Part shown: positions 11,648 through 23,622 of the stretch, piece after piece | Layout of the letters: each line of letters starts with the position of its first letter | Numbering within the stretch: position 1 is the stretch's first letter | Assembly (NCBI GenBank): GCA_948470475.1 | Contig: OX419342.1 | Location: 10,632,576-10,696,575, forward strand | DNA: 64,000 nt | Source of the DNA: Galaxea fascicularis | Taxonomy: Eukaryota > Cnidaria > Anthozoa > Scleractinia > Euphylliidae | Reading direction: 5' to 3' | Translations under genes and position numbers: made by a program | The notes under the pieces: generated by a model | Database searches by the model: none | What the model was told of the DNA's origin: nothing | The model's input: the letters and a program-made list of their open reading frames with translations, nothing else

Positions 11648-12815
11648 GTGTTTGTATGGGAGTCCAGTGTTAAACAACTTATAGGGAACCTCTACTCTTA
11701 TGACAAATTGACGCTAAATATCATTGGAAATGATTTACCGTTATACTACTGTAGATTACAAAATTTACTTGAAAACGTGAAAGTACCATTTCAGTTTACA
11801 AAAAATTGGGTATCATTTTTTAATGCTTAATTCCATTTTTTAATTTTTTGGGTGCCACCATTTTGGATTTCATGAGGTCAATAATTATTGGTTGCAGCTA
11901 TTGTAAGGAAATAAATGAAGCAGAAAATCTTTTGAGTTAAACAATGGCTGCAACCATTTTACATCATAAAATCCAAAATGGGGGCAGACAGGAAATTTAA
12001 AAATGGAAATACAGGTTAGTAATACCCCCTTTTTGTACACTAAAAAGATATGTCCACATTTTCAAGTAAATTTTGGAATCAAGTAATCCTTTCCAACAAT
12101 TTAATAATGATGATGATGATGAGGATTTATATAGCGCTTTTATCCAAAGGGCTCAAAGCGCTTTACAACACTTTTTGGGGACTTTGCCAGACTGCTTTTT
12201 TAGGTGTAAATTGCAGCCATGCAGTTTACAATCTTATTTGAATGAATAGTAGGATCAACACAGGTGTCCCCAGAACAGAACAAGTTATAGACCATCACAC
12301 CGGGGACTACGTCCCCTACTCTTTCTGATCAGTGTGTGGGTTCTTTAACGTCCCACACCAGTACTGTGAGACGGTCACCTCCAGTTTTATCGTCCTTATC
12401 CAAGAAGACTAGAAAGTGAAACCATTTGCAGATGTCATTACAAAGGTAGCACTTTCTCCTTAGTTATTTAAAGACCCTGAGTGTTGGTCTGGCCGGGGCT
12501 TGAATCCCCGACCTCCCGCACAGCAGTCCGGTGCTCTGAGCCAACAATTTAGTGTCAATTTGTCGTAAGAGTAGAGGTTCCCTTTTAATGCAGAAAAAAT
12601 TATGTTTATAGTTGCTAACCAAAGAATTTCCACTGATAACATTTATATTACATGTAATTTTGAGGATCTGACCTGCACTAGAATTTTCTAAGGGGAATTT
12701 TAAATTTTCCCATATATTTTGTCTGCAATTGATTTGCAGCAGACTTATGTCTGAAGCACAATGCAAGACATAAGCTTATTATAAGTTATTTGACATTGGA
12801 CTCCTATACAAACAC
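11648..12815. mobile_element. Inverted-repeat element hosting a SINE
   Basis: The outer ends GTGTTTGTATGGGAGTCCAG and the complement of CTCCTATACAAACAC form a terminal inverted repeat of about 35 bp ending in AACTTAT. A second inner inverted pair, AGGGAACCTCTACTCTTATG (about 11685) against its complement near 12555-12587, lies next to it on the left but about 180 bp inside on the right. A SINE occupies 12110-12560. Non-coding. Confidence 0.55.
12110..12560 (-). mobile_element. tRNA-derived SINE, near full length, minus strand
   Basis: Read on the minus strand it starts with a tRNA-like head: an A-box-like TTGGCTCAGAGC near 12547 and a B-box GGGATTCAAGCCC near 12505. It continues through a body with CCGTCTCACAGTACTGG and ends AAAGCGCTATATAAATCC followed by (ATC)n at 12108-12123. 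The order of boxes, body and simple tail is that of a Pol III SINE. A 3' fragment of the same family is at 26030-26125. Confidence 0.75.
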
Positions 12816-13268
12816 TCTTACCGGTATCTCCGATGCATTTGCCTACCTGCCAAGATGACTTCCAAAACTGTGATGAGCTCCATAATTAACCCAGAGGCAT
12901 AGATTTAACGTTGGCTAGTCATTTTGTAAAATGAAGCACACTACTTTGGATGACAAATTGTATAGTACATATACTTCTCAGAATGTACAAGTTTGGGAAC
13001 TTTGCAGAACCATGCCTTCAAAATGATGTACTCTATTTTCTAAATGACCATTCTGGCCACTGTGCAGTTCTGACAAAGTTTCTCAGTGACTGATCTTAAC
13101 AGTCAAGCTGCTTAGGATTCTTAGAAAATGATAGAATTTCTAATGGTGAGTTTGCTATAGTTGAGAAATATAGGTAACTTCAGATTGTTGTTGACAGGGT
13201 TGGGCACTGGCATTCTTTGCAGTGTAATTTACTGTAAATTTGTTATTGACAGGTTTACACTTTCAAGG

Positions 13269-16200
13269 ATGCTTTCATCTGTATTTTGGGATGAATCAAG
13301 TAAGCAGAAAAACACTTTATAGTCAACAGAGAAGGCTGAAGCTCTGGCTCCTAACCTGTCTATTTTTTTGTGTTTGTCAGATCTACCTTTTAGAATATCA
13401 TCATTACAACAGACAGCAAGGAACAGTAGTAGTAACCTAACAGCCTTACCAGAAAATGAGGTAATTAATATTAAACATGAAGGTGAACTGGGATGCTTGC
13501 AGTTCACTAATTTCACAGGAAAATGTTATGCATTTTGAAATAAATAATTTTTAGGTTATACTAGATACCTAAAGAGCTCTGTGTGGATCGCACATAACAA
13601 CAATTATTGTTATATTGAAGATTAACACCCAGGTGCACTCTTACAGCCACTCAATAATCTAATATTCTAGTAGCCTTAATGCATAGGGTCAGTGCAGATA
13701 AGACTCCCACCATTTTTCACTGACACCCACTTTTGCACTGAACTCCAGTAACTGAGAGCCTGGCACAAGCTATTTTCTTTTACCAAAATCAGCTAACTGA
13801 AGGTACATGTAACAGTAGGAGTAGAATAGTTTTAGTTTTGATATCAGGATCCATAATAATAATACCAAACTGTTTGCCTAAAAGTGCTTTAAGTGCTGCT
13901 TTTGTCATAGTGAAAATTTTTTTAGATGCTCTAACTTATGTTCTAAGAATGTTGTATGCCAGATGATGACTCTGAAGTGAAGATAATTTTATTAAAAAGA
14001 TGGTTCTGTTTACCACACATCAAAGAATATGTTTTTTTTAATGCATGAAAATGTTTAGCAACATTTTAGAATGATTGGTGCTGCTTGATTTATTTTCAGA
14101 ATGAGTTGTTACTTAAAAGGAAACCATCTTATTTCAATTTGCTGATCAGAGTGGAAGGCTTAAATGATAAAGTTCTTGATGAGTTCTTCCAGTTTGTGAA
14201 AAGTGCAAGTAAAAAGATGAATCTTAAAGTAAAAAAAAGGTGTGTTCCTTTGAATTTTTCATCAATTAATTAAGTGCTACTTAGCTTTAGACACTCTGAC
14301 TTAAAGGCCAGACACTAACAGGGACATAATATTGGCAGAGGATGGTTACAGGGAACAACAAGTTTGAATTTGTGGGATCATGTACAGGGAAATTTCACTG
14401 AAAAATGTGTGAACTTTATCTGGAATTATTCCCCGTTACAAAAAAATTGCTGTGCGTGACTTGTTCCAACCTTAGTGATTTGTGTCTCACTCAAGGCTTT
14501 TTAATCTATTACTGGTCTTATGGAAAGCTCGTCATTCTATTATTTTCATCAGATGTTACTGTACATGCACATCTAAATAAAATTTGAAATTTTGAAAGTA
14601 TACTAAGAAAATCATCTCTCTTAAAGTGTATATGACACGAAATATTTTATTAGCTTATTAGGAAGATGATTATTAATGATTATTAAAATCATTAGGAATA
14701 ATTTTACATCATTTTGTGTCTGCCTTGTGACATCACAAGTCTTCTAATTTGCATAAATCAAATTCTTGAATAACTCAGCAACCAAGAATGCTATTACAAT
14801 AAAATAAACGCCATTCTTCATCATTTTGAAAGGTCTTCCTAATAAGCTAATAAAAAAATTTTGTGTCTTATACACTTAAAGTTTATAGATGCGAAATTGG
14901 GTTTTATTACAAGGGCACATCATGCACCAGCAAATTCCAGTGGTGCCTATGCCCCTGGGCCAACTCCTGGGCATTACCATTTTTTTAGAAACAAGGGCAA
15001 ATTCCTGGGGTGGGGACAAAAAAGTTTGATAAAATTAATGTGCCGAGGTGGAAGCCAAAAACGGAGGCAAATGCCCCAGGCCCTTCCAGAAAAAAAAACA
15101 CTGGTAAAAATTTAATCAGTACATTGTATTCATTATTTTTCATACCTGTTGTGTTTGTGTTATGTTCTTCTGTCGTTCACAATGCAAGTCACTGCTATTC
15201 ACGTGAAGCAAATTTGTGCAATTTTTATCGTGTTTCATAAATAAACATTTCTTACATAAGGTTAATTTGCTGGGTTTAATTTAGATTGTTTGTTCTCCGT
15301 ACTTTCTATTGCAAAATTTGTGTTCACTGGACTGTAATAATAAAATTATTGGTTGACATATTTTTATTAACATGGTCAGAAAATCCCTCCATCCATGTCC
15401 AATACACTCAACTAGACTCTAGTTGTCAAATCTAAGAGTCCACTGGAGTTATTCGAAGTCTAGTCGTTAAACGAAACCGGAAGTCCAAAACTATTGTCAA
15501 CTGGAGTCCAGTCCACTGGAGTTACCGGAAGTCTAGTCGTGAAATGAGACCGGAAGTCGAAACAATATAACTTTGGGGAGGGTTGAAAAATCGTCCAATG
15601 GGGTCCATTGGAGTCCACTGGAGACGCATCGAATCCACTGGAGTTACCGATAGTCTAGTCGTGAAATACACTACACATGTGATATACCTCGTTCGTTAAG
15701 CCGTGACCTGAGACAAGCACTCTACACATGAAATATCATGACTAGAAATTCGGTTACTCCAATAGAATCTCCTCGTGACCAATGGATCCAGGGGACTCCA
15801 ATGGAAAAGCTTTTTCTCAGCTTCCCACCCAACAACATTAAGAAATATTTCAAAGTCTCTCACGACTAGAAACTCGGTTACTCCAATAGAATCTACCCGT
15901 TACCAATGGATCCAATGGACTCCAATGGAACAGTTTTACACAGCCTCCCACCCGACATGATTAAGAAGTACTTCTAAGTCTCTCACAAGTAGAAATTCGG
16001 TTACTCCAATAGAATCTACTCGTGACCAATGGATCCAGTGGACTCCAATGGAACAGTTTTACACGGCCTCCCACCCGACATGATTAGGAAGTACTTCTAA
16101 GTCTCTCACGACTAGAAAATCGGATACTCCGTGCCAGTAGAATCTGCTCGTTACCAATGATCCACTGGAATCCAATGGAACAGTTTTACACGGCCTCCCA

Positions 16201-19200
16201 CCCGACATGATTAAGAAGTATTTCTAAGTTTCTCGCGACTAGAAAATCGGTTACTCCAGTAGAATCTACTCGTCACCAATGGATCCAGTAGACTCCAATG
16301 GAACATTTTTCCAAGGTCGCCACTAGACTTCCTCTTTTCCAATAGAACACAACCATACACAACTAGAGTCTAGTTGAGTGTAATTGGACAACCCGGCCCG
16401 TACGGAACCAGCAGATCTGCAGACTGGTCTTTTTTAAGTCTGTTACTTCGCATTCAGCAGGCCTGCAGATCACTTGTCTGAAACGTCTGCAGTACGTATG
16501 TAGGTGATCTGCAAGAGGCCTTCAGTTCGATTTTATTCAGTCACGGAAAGGTGAACACATTAAGGCGACCTGTTGTATAATAACACCTTTGACAACTGGA
16601 ACCGGCAAGCGAAAAGGTAAACTGCAGATCTTTTTGTTGGCTTTTGGTCTGCAGGTTGTCTGCAGCGTAATGATAATTTTGTCACGGTAAAGTGAACAAT
16701 TGTATTAAATATCATGCTAAAAATACACGAAATGCAATAATATAATGGAGCAAACAAAAAGATGACCTACAGCAGTATAGGCCTGTTTATTCAAGAAATA
16801 GTGTTGATTGAGTAACATAATTAATGTTCGCATTCCGTGCATACAATAGCTGTTTTCCTTATCATTATCAACATTCTGTTTTTTATTACATTGTGTGCAT
16901 GAAAGACATCACCCATCAGTCCTTTTTTAATACAACAATCAAGAAACTTTAAAACGACACTAATAATGAATGCTATATTACCTTTGCAGAATATGTAATA
17001 TTGCACACGAGTCCACTGTGATTTACTACAATATGAAAGCGCTGTCAAAAGATTTTCACAGGCTAGTTATCTAAACCATTATACTTGCTTGACAGCCATG
17101 TCGCATTCTTGATATAATTGAGCCGTTGGGAAAGCTAGACTTGGCGGCTTTTCCGTTTTGTGCGGTGTCAGAAGAAATAAAGACATGGAGACACCTCACG
17201 TGAAAACAGGATCTGAAATTGCATCAGCTGTAAGTTTTTCTGGTGACACATGGCTCAAGGAAATATCTGTCACATATTAGCCAAAAACTTATGACTATGA
17301 TAGAAAATCAATTTGAAACTTATGTACATTTAGTTTTTTTTGGTAATAAAGGGCCTACCTCGAAGGCATGTCCATGTTCAACACTATTTGGAATACATGT
17401 ATGATAATCCATTTCTGATAAAAACAGTGGCGAAAAAGCGTTGATCTCTCTCTAAAGTCGTTGATTTGGACGTCGAAACAACTCTTCGCCATACATTTTC
17501 TTCTAGCGACTGGCAATGTTTGCTCCCTGGCGATCCCAGAATCCTATGCGCATAAGACAGGGATCCGATTACTGGCAACTCATTCATTGGCACTCTGCGT
17601 AAGTTGTCAAGACCGGAATTGTTCCAAATGTCAATCACATCTAAGCTAAACAAACAGCATTCATATATTGTTATTATTGCTGATACATGTAGGGTAAAAG
17701 GGTCCTTATCTCTCGTTCTATTGTTGCCTGTTTAAGATTTTTGTTTTCGCACTCATAGTTCATCGAGGAAACTGGTTATGAAAGCCGGTGAACTTGAGAG
17801 GGCGAACTCTTTCTTATGATTTTTACGCTGTCACGTCATCTTGCCCGTACGCAAAGCACACATATAGACCGTTATAAAAAGCGATTCCCTCATGAACCAA
17901 TGGACAGCTCGATCATTAATGTTCAATATAATCCTTATCAACCTAGGCGCAGCAATTTACCGGGTGAAAGCAGATGTGTCATTCAGCTTTCATCTTAAAT
18001 TAAACATGAGCTTTTTAAGTATTCACTTAGGGTCAAATGCGTGTGACCTTGTCAAAGCAGCAACGAACGTAGGCAAACGCAAATGGCCACGTTCTCTAAC
18101 GTTAGCTAGAATGCAGTGCAAAATTAACCAGGTTGCTTGCAGCATTGAAGGGCATCAAAATGTTTTTGTTTATGACTCGAAACTAAAAACTGTAAACGCC
18201 AGTATTCAGGTTTAATATTCGTTGGGCAAAAAATTGCTTCCTTATCAGCAAATCTTACTCGACTCATCAAAAGCAGTGGAAACCTTGAACTTCTGAGAAG
18301 GATTGGCAATTGATCCAAACACTCCAGTAAACAGTGGGCAAAGTCACGCTCGGAATTTGTGGTGTCCACATTTACTGGAACCACAGACGATGAGATTGAT
18401 ATGCGATCATGCATTAAACCTGATATCCTTTCATAGTCTTTCATAATCACGGAAAGTTGGAAAAGGTCTGCAACAGACTTGATGCAGACAAGTAAAAAGG
18501 TACATAGAAGTCAAAGAGGTGGTCGTGATAATGCGAAGTCTGTGACAGACAGTCTGCAGACTTGCAGACTTTCATTTTAGGCCAATTTGGCCTGCTGAAT
18601 GACCTTAAAGATCTGGGCCAGACCTGAGAATGACCTGTTGCAGATCTTCCCATTTCGTACGGGCCTCCAGAAAATTAATATATTACATACCCCTCAAATG
18701 CATCAGAAACAAATGTAATGTATCGAATTGACAACACATACCTTTAAAAACATCTACCAACCTCTGTAAATTCTTGTTTGGTCGGTCATTTGAATACAAA
18801 ATTGTCATCTTTAAAAGCAAATCCTCCATTGGCCATCTTTGCTTTCTCTCTCTCATGAAAAGCCAAAGTCATGAGGGTTTCAAATGCCCCAGGGTTGTCC
18901 CAGGGGTAGACAATTGCCCAGCCCCACTGGTAGTAGTAAAATTTCGAATGCCCCACCCCCGGAATGAGCTAATGCCCAGGATGGGGGGACAGGAAGCTGA
19001 GCACTGCTGGAATTTACTGGTCCATTACTATTATTAATATTAGCTCCCTGCTTCTTTGTATTCAATTTGCTACTCCCTTATAGTGCATATTTCAGGGACA
19101 TCCATTTCTCTTATGCATTTCTCCAATGTTTTTGCCACACTTGCTTGTGATCTTTCAACTGACCTTGAAAAAAGCTTATTAAATGACTGATCAAATTAAG

Positions 19201-22200
19201 TTGCAGAAGTCAAGAGGATCGAGTGGGGCTGAGGCTTGGTTGAGGCATGGGCATTGCATTCTTGTGTAGCAATAATAATAATAATAATATAATTATTGTG
19301 ATGTGCCATTCCAGAAAATATCCTGTTTTATTCTTTTTCTTGAGTTTTTGGTAAAAGCTGTGAGCTGAGTCATCAACTTGTAGCTCCCTCAAAACAAATA
19401 TGTACAGTGTACCATCCTGTGGTTTGAGATTGATAGCCCGAGTCTGCAAGTCTGTAGGCCATTAATTATGGGTAGTTTTGAGAAATGTGGCTTACAAAGA
19501 CCAATCATCCCTCACACTCTACCTTGTCCAACAGGATTCTCCAATCGCACTTAATAATAATTATTATTATCTCAACTGGTGTAAGTAACAGTTTTCTTTG
19601 GGGGCGTCTTTTCTTTCCAGAGGTAACCTTACACCCACAGATTTTAAGCATAACCAGATACTGGATCGCCCTCTAGACAGCTACAAAAAACACAGAGCTA
19701 CATTTCACCTCCCCAGGAATGGACGGATCAGTTTGTTTTTCAGGTATCCCTTATTTAAATTTACATTTTAAGAACCAGTCTTAGTGTTTTGCTATGACAC
19801 ATTACAGTAAACTACAGTGTTTACACTAGGTTTTAGAAAAAATGTATTCTGGGCCCCTCAACTTCAAAATTTTAGGGAGCAGAGGTCTGGGAGCAAGCCA
19901 ATCTTCTATGTCTCTGTCATGGTCCCTGATTCTTTCCCACATAGATCTCCCTGTAGACTTTACCACATGATTCACAAGGAAATGGAATCCTGTAATAATG
20001 AATAATAATACATAATTATTTATTTATCCCACTCAGTAAAATCCAATGTGCAATACAACAGATCTTGTCACAGCTCTCTAGTTGATTTGTTCCACAATGA
20101 CCAGAACCAGGTTGCTGACTAGCAGTTTTCGTTTGGGAGTGCTCATTCTTGCAGGCTCAGAAAACCTGGTTCTTCTCATTGTTATTTAAGGATTTTTATT
20201 GGACTTATACCAACAGAGTCCATGTTACTGTTCTGTGATTAGCATGTGAACATGTCCAATGGTCAGTAAACCCACTGACCGGCTGGCTCTGCGCAATGAT
20301 TTCCACTGTTGGAAAGCATTCAAAGCCGGTACAAACAGGGACCAAGTTGTTTATTTTCCGCCTGACAGGTTTTGTCTCATCACAGACTTCCAAGACTTCA
20401 TCACTGAGACTTCATCAGGGATTTATTGATTTTAAGATTGATTAAAAGAAGTAGTTTGAACCATTAGTGTAAAACTATTTTATCAATTATACACTGTGTG
20501 CTCAAAAACAATAGATGCCTCGCTCCCATGAAAACCAAAACAACAACAGAGGCACATGAAGCATAATGGGCAATACTGGGTCTTGAAACCCCTGATGATG
20601 TCTGTGTTATCAGACAAAACCAGTCAGATAATAAAGTATTAACTAAGTTAACAAGATCTGTTGCTCTGTGCCACTCACTAGTTTTTGTTTAAACAAAATG
20701 TTAAAAATGTAAAAAAAAATTGAAAAAAAAAACTCTTAAGTTTTCATGATCCATACTTCAAACCAAAATCCTTAACCCATGCTGAAATATTGATTAAACC
20801 CAATCTGTAAAATATATCCTCAAAATCCAAAACCGGGCAACTATTTTAGCCAAATCCGTCGATCTGTGGACCTATTCACCTCCCTCATAAGATAACATTT
20901 TGTATTCGAATGACTGACCAAACAAGGATTACAGTAGTAGATGTTTTTAAATATATGCATTGTAAATTCAAATTGGTTTCTGATGCATTTGTGATATTTG
21001 TAATATTTTCATTCATGCTATTAAAAAATGCCCCAACCAATTAAGCTTATTATGATCTTTGCATTCAAAGTACAGAGAATATGCAACCTCAAAATTATTA
21101 AACCCTACACAAAATGTTTATTTATGGCATGCTGTAAAAAGAGATGCGCATAATTATACATTTGCTTGAGAAGTAGCAACTTGCACTCTGAACGGGCCCA
21201 GATAGAAGTACTAGAGACAAACGCAATAGGGATGCAAAATAATGATAAAATAATAATTTAAAATAAAATAATTTTTACTAGACTAAGTGTTGTTTTCAGG
21301 ATGGGTCAGGGGGTGGGGCATTTTTTTTTCTTTTGGCTCCCACCCTGGTGCATTTGAATTTCAAAGTGTTCTTTATTGGACCTGCATGAAGGATATTAAT
21401 TTTCTCAGAAACCATGCATTGAAGTCTGCCCAAGTTGCTGGACACTGCAGATTACATTGCATTATAATTATTTTTAAGACTACAAATTAAAGTCTACTAC
21501 AACTTGTTTTTTTTTTTCTTTTTCCTTTTCAGATTCAACCTTACAGCAGAGCACTTTAGTCATACAGTTGCTCAACCTCTTGACAGCTATAAAAAGCTAC
21601 GTAAAACATATCACTTCAACAAGAGAGGTTTGATTCTTCAGGTTAGAATCACTTGAAACCTCTTAGTCACAATTTCAATGCCAATAGCACTGACATGTAC
21701 ATAGATTGGACTGCAGATTATTACATGGTTTGATAACTTATTTGTGCATGTGAGCATTTTACAAGCTCTTTCCCCATTTTGTTGTTAGTGGTCAAGATTA
21801 CAATACCCAAACATCTGAAGCATGAGAAAAAATGGAAATGTGGATGGATCATGCATAGCAAGTTCTGTTTTTTCTCATGCTTCAGATGTTTGGGTATATA
21901 TATATAAATTATGAAAGGATGAGCACCTAGACTCGCTTTGAAAAAGACCTATTATACAGTGTAGGAGCAGCATATACCCTGAAACTAACTTAACAGCTGC
22001 AAAGCCCATCTTTGTTTGCTGAACTCAACACAGTTACTTACAGGGTTCGCACGCGCCTTAAAAAGTCCTTGAAATTTGTTGCCAATTTTATCCAGCAAAG
22101 CTTCACAAGCATCTAAGATGAGAATCGGTACACTCTCTACTTTGAGCATCTGATGTGGCATTATATTGGCTTGTCCTTCAGTCCTTGAATTTTTGGTCCC

Positions 22201-23622
22201 AAAAAAAAGGGTATGAACCCAGTACTTAGTCCAAGTAAATTAATTTCTCATGGGTTTTATGGCTGACATGTCATACCCTAACACAGGTTGGCAAGATTTC
22301 ATTTGAGAAGTCATATGCCTTTATTAAGCATGTGCAGGAAAAGGAACCAAAAGGAATTTCAGTTCAAATGGAACTGGTAAGAAATGAGCCTTTACATTCA
22401 TGTAGCTCAATACTTCAATCAATATTTTTCTCTAGCACAAAAGTTTACTCTGCAATTTCGTTTTACTAATGGTCAGTTAGTACAACTGTGTCATCTGGAA
22501 AGCATTGACTTTTTATTTTTTCAGGGGCTTCAGACCATTGAACAAACAACTTCTCCATTCTGAAATCCTGATACAGTGGAACCCCATTAATACGACCACT
22601 GTTGGGCCATGAAAATTTGGCAGTATTAACAGGGCTTTCAAAATAAGAAAATAAGTGGGCTTATGCAGTTAGGGCCACAATATAGTGATCTTAATGGCAA
22701 GGTGGTCGTATGGTGAGGTTCCACTGTCATAAATTATATCCCTTTATTATGTGGCATGCCAACTAATACTTACCCATTTGAGCCCTGGTAGGGACTGTAA
22801 TGTTTCCTGGCATAATCACTCATTTCTCAGGCATGAACACCACGAGTGAAATAAGAATTGTGGCAAGAGTAAGTTAGAAACCAACTGGATTGAAGATGCA
22901 TTGGTGTAAGGCCTTGTTAATTGAAAGGCTTAGTGCAAAAAAAAGTCTGTACATGGTACATGTTATTTGGCCTCAAAATCTACCACTAAAGCCTGGTTCT
23001 CATATGCCACAGTCCTACCTGTGATTTTGTTCTGGTATATAACAGGTGTTTACTGCTGGCACGAATACGAAGTTGACTCAAGTCCAACTTAGCAGGCATG
23101 CTGGCAGTAAAGACCTGCAGTGGTTTTTAATGCCGGAGGCGGATGTTCTCATATGTCGGAACAGTGTCCCAGGCATGTCAAAGTCATGAGAACCAGGCTT
23201 AAATTTGCTCCATATTTGCCATCACTGTCTTGTTATCGGATTGAAAACAGGTCTCTACTGTACTTGCTTTGTGGGCCAAGGCTAAAATTTGGCAAATTTG
23301 CACAACTGTTACTCAAGAAGCAATGATGCATGGTTGGTTTCTTTCATTTGGACTCAAAAGAAATCCTGCATGACACTTCAAGTGGTTCAGTTTCGGGTTT
23401 ACATCATGTGCTAATATTCCACATTCAGCCCACATTATTGACATGAAAACCAGTCTGTGGGCCAAAGCAGAAAAAAGTCTCAAAATTTGGATTCAAAGCA
23501 ATATAACCCTACATGAGCATAACTTGTATGGCTGATACCCACCAAGCCCTTCAATATTTTAAACCTGATTTCATTGACAGAAAAAATGGAAGAGTTTTGT
23601 TCCAGCTGGTGACCAAAGATAG
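13269..23622 (+). CDS. MRPS10: Mitochondrial ribosomal protein uS10m (MRPS10)-like, complete frame; paralogue 2
   Basis: Six coding exons join in frame: 13269-13299, 13381-13460, 14100-14239, 21533-21641, 22287-22376 and 23581-23622; 492 nt, 163 residues plus TAG. All introns are GT-AG. The first coding exon begins at an acceptor (13251-13252), so a 5' UTR exon lies upstream; the ATG at 13269 is the first in frame. Residues 1-37 (Ser, Gln and Arg, one early Asp-Glu) may be a targeting presequence. Residues 48-150 form the S10 domain: YFNLLIRVEGLNDKVLDEFF, then DSYKKLRKTYHF (S10 signature), then GISVQMEL. Its family role is a mitoribosomal small-subunit protein. The last exon stops after KKWKSFVPAGDQR, 21 residues before paralogue 1, losing the basic tail. 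It converges on MDH1 about 1.2 kb away. ATTAAA at 23746 could serve polyadenylation. mL48 is the alternative assignment; a recently inactivated copy is possible, but every exon before the last is intact. Confidence 0.75.
14625..14875. mobile_element. MITE with TTAA target sites
   Basis: Flanked by TTAA at 14621-14624 and 14876-14879. The ends AGTGTATATGACACGAAATA and the complement of ATTTTGTGTCTTATACAC are inverted repeats that continue through TTATTAGCTTATTAGGAAGA on both sides. TTAA duplications are typical of piggyBac and Kolobok superfamilies. It lies in the long third intron of paralogue 2. Confidence 0.75.
15397..16389. mobile_element. Foldback element with internal ~123-bp tandem repeats
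   Basis: The 30-bp ends (15397-15426 and 16359-16389) are inverted copies that differ by one base and contain the near-palindrome CAACTAGACTCTAGTTG. The right half has five tandem units of about 123 bp starting near 15739, 15864, 15988, 16110 and 16230, each with ACTAGAAATTCGGTTACTCC, CCAATGGATCCA and CTCCAATGGAACAG. The left half (15430-15665) contains inverse copies of the same unit (GGAGTTACCGGAAGTCTAGT), so the element can form a long hairpin. Non-autonomous; no coding frame. Confidence 0.75.
16395..18665. mobile_element. ~2.3-kb non-autonomous transposon with GGCCCGTACG termini
   Basis: The left end GGCCCGTACGGAACCAGCAG and the right end (read inverted) GGCCCGTACGAAATGGGAAG are followed on both sides by AGATCTGCA and, further in, a (C)AGGTC or TGGTC block. 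Both subterminal regions are studded with CTGCAGA/TCTGCAG motifs, as in elements with subterminal transposase-binding repeats. No target duplication was found and no transposase is recognisable. It starts 5 bp after the foldback element ends. Small frames inside (17384-17653 minus, 18124-18450 minus) resemble nothing I know. Confidence 0.6.
19621..19743 (+). pseudogene. Extra copy of an S10-domain exon inside paralogue 2 (possible cassette exon)
   Basis: The stretch is homologous to the paralogue 2 exon at 21533-21641 and the paralogue 1 exon at 318-426: it encodes NLTPTDF, RPLDSYKKHRATFHL and NGRI with no internal stop. It has an acceptor after a pyrimidine tract (CTTTCCAG) and a donor GTATCC. 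It is 123 nt, two codons longer before DSYKK and with an altered 3' end. Used in place of the 21533 exon it would break the frame; added between 14100-14239 and 21533-21641 it keeps the frame and inserts 41 residues. It is either a relic of a third gene copy or a duplicated cassette exon. Confidence 0.6.
21803..21897. repeat. Hairpin-forming inverted repeat
   Basis: ATACCCAAACATCTGAAGCA is followed about 50 bp later by its complement; arms are about 28 bp and include a run of A/T. It lies in the intron between the 21533 and 22287 exons of paralogue 2 and is followed by (TA)n. Confidence 0.7.
22573..22727. mobile_element. pogo/Tigger-like MITE
   Basis: The ends ACAGTGGAACCCCATTAATA and the complement of ATGGTGAGGTTCCACTGT resemble the CAGTGGAACC termini typical of pogo-group Tc1/mariner elements; an inner ACGACCAC / GTGGTCGT pair extends the match. 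A clear TA duplication is not visible. Intronic, non-coding. Confidence 0.55.

Noticed and set aside
12490..12560. Possible tRNA gene on the minus strand (A- and B-box, cloverleaf-like)
   Set aside because: The tRNA-like head runs straight into a repeated body and an (ATC)n tail shared with other copies at 4623 and 26030, so it is a SINE head, not a tRNA gene.
15739..16300. Regularly spaced repeats resembling a CRISPR array
   Set aside because: Units are about 123 bp and alike along their whole length with no unique spacers; the context is a eukaryotic foldback element.
17186..17230. Candidate first coding exon (ATG ... GTAAGT)
   Set aside because: Only 15 codons, no downstream exon could be matched, and it lies within a transposon; kept as a remark under the 16395-18665 finding only.
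18124..18450. 108-residue minus-strand frame, and 17384-17653 minus
   Set aside because: Both lie inside the GGCCCGTACG element; no known domain or splice-supported continuation was seen.
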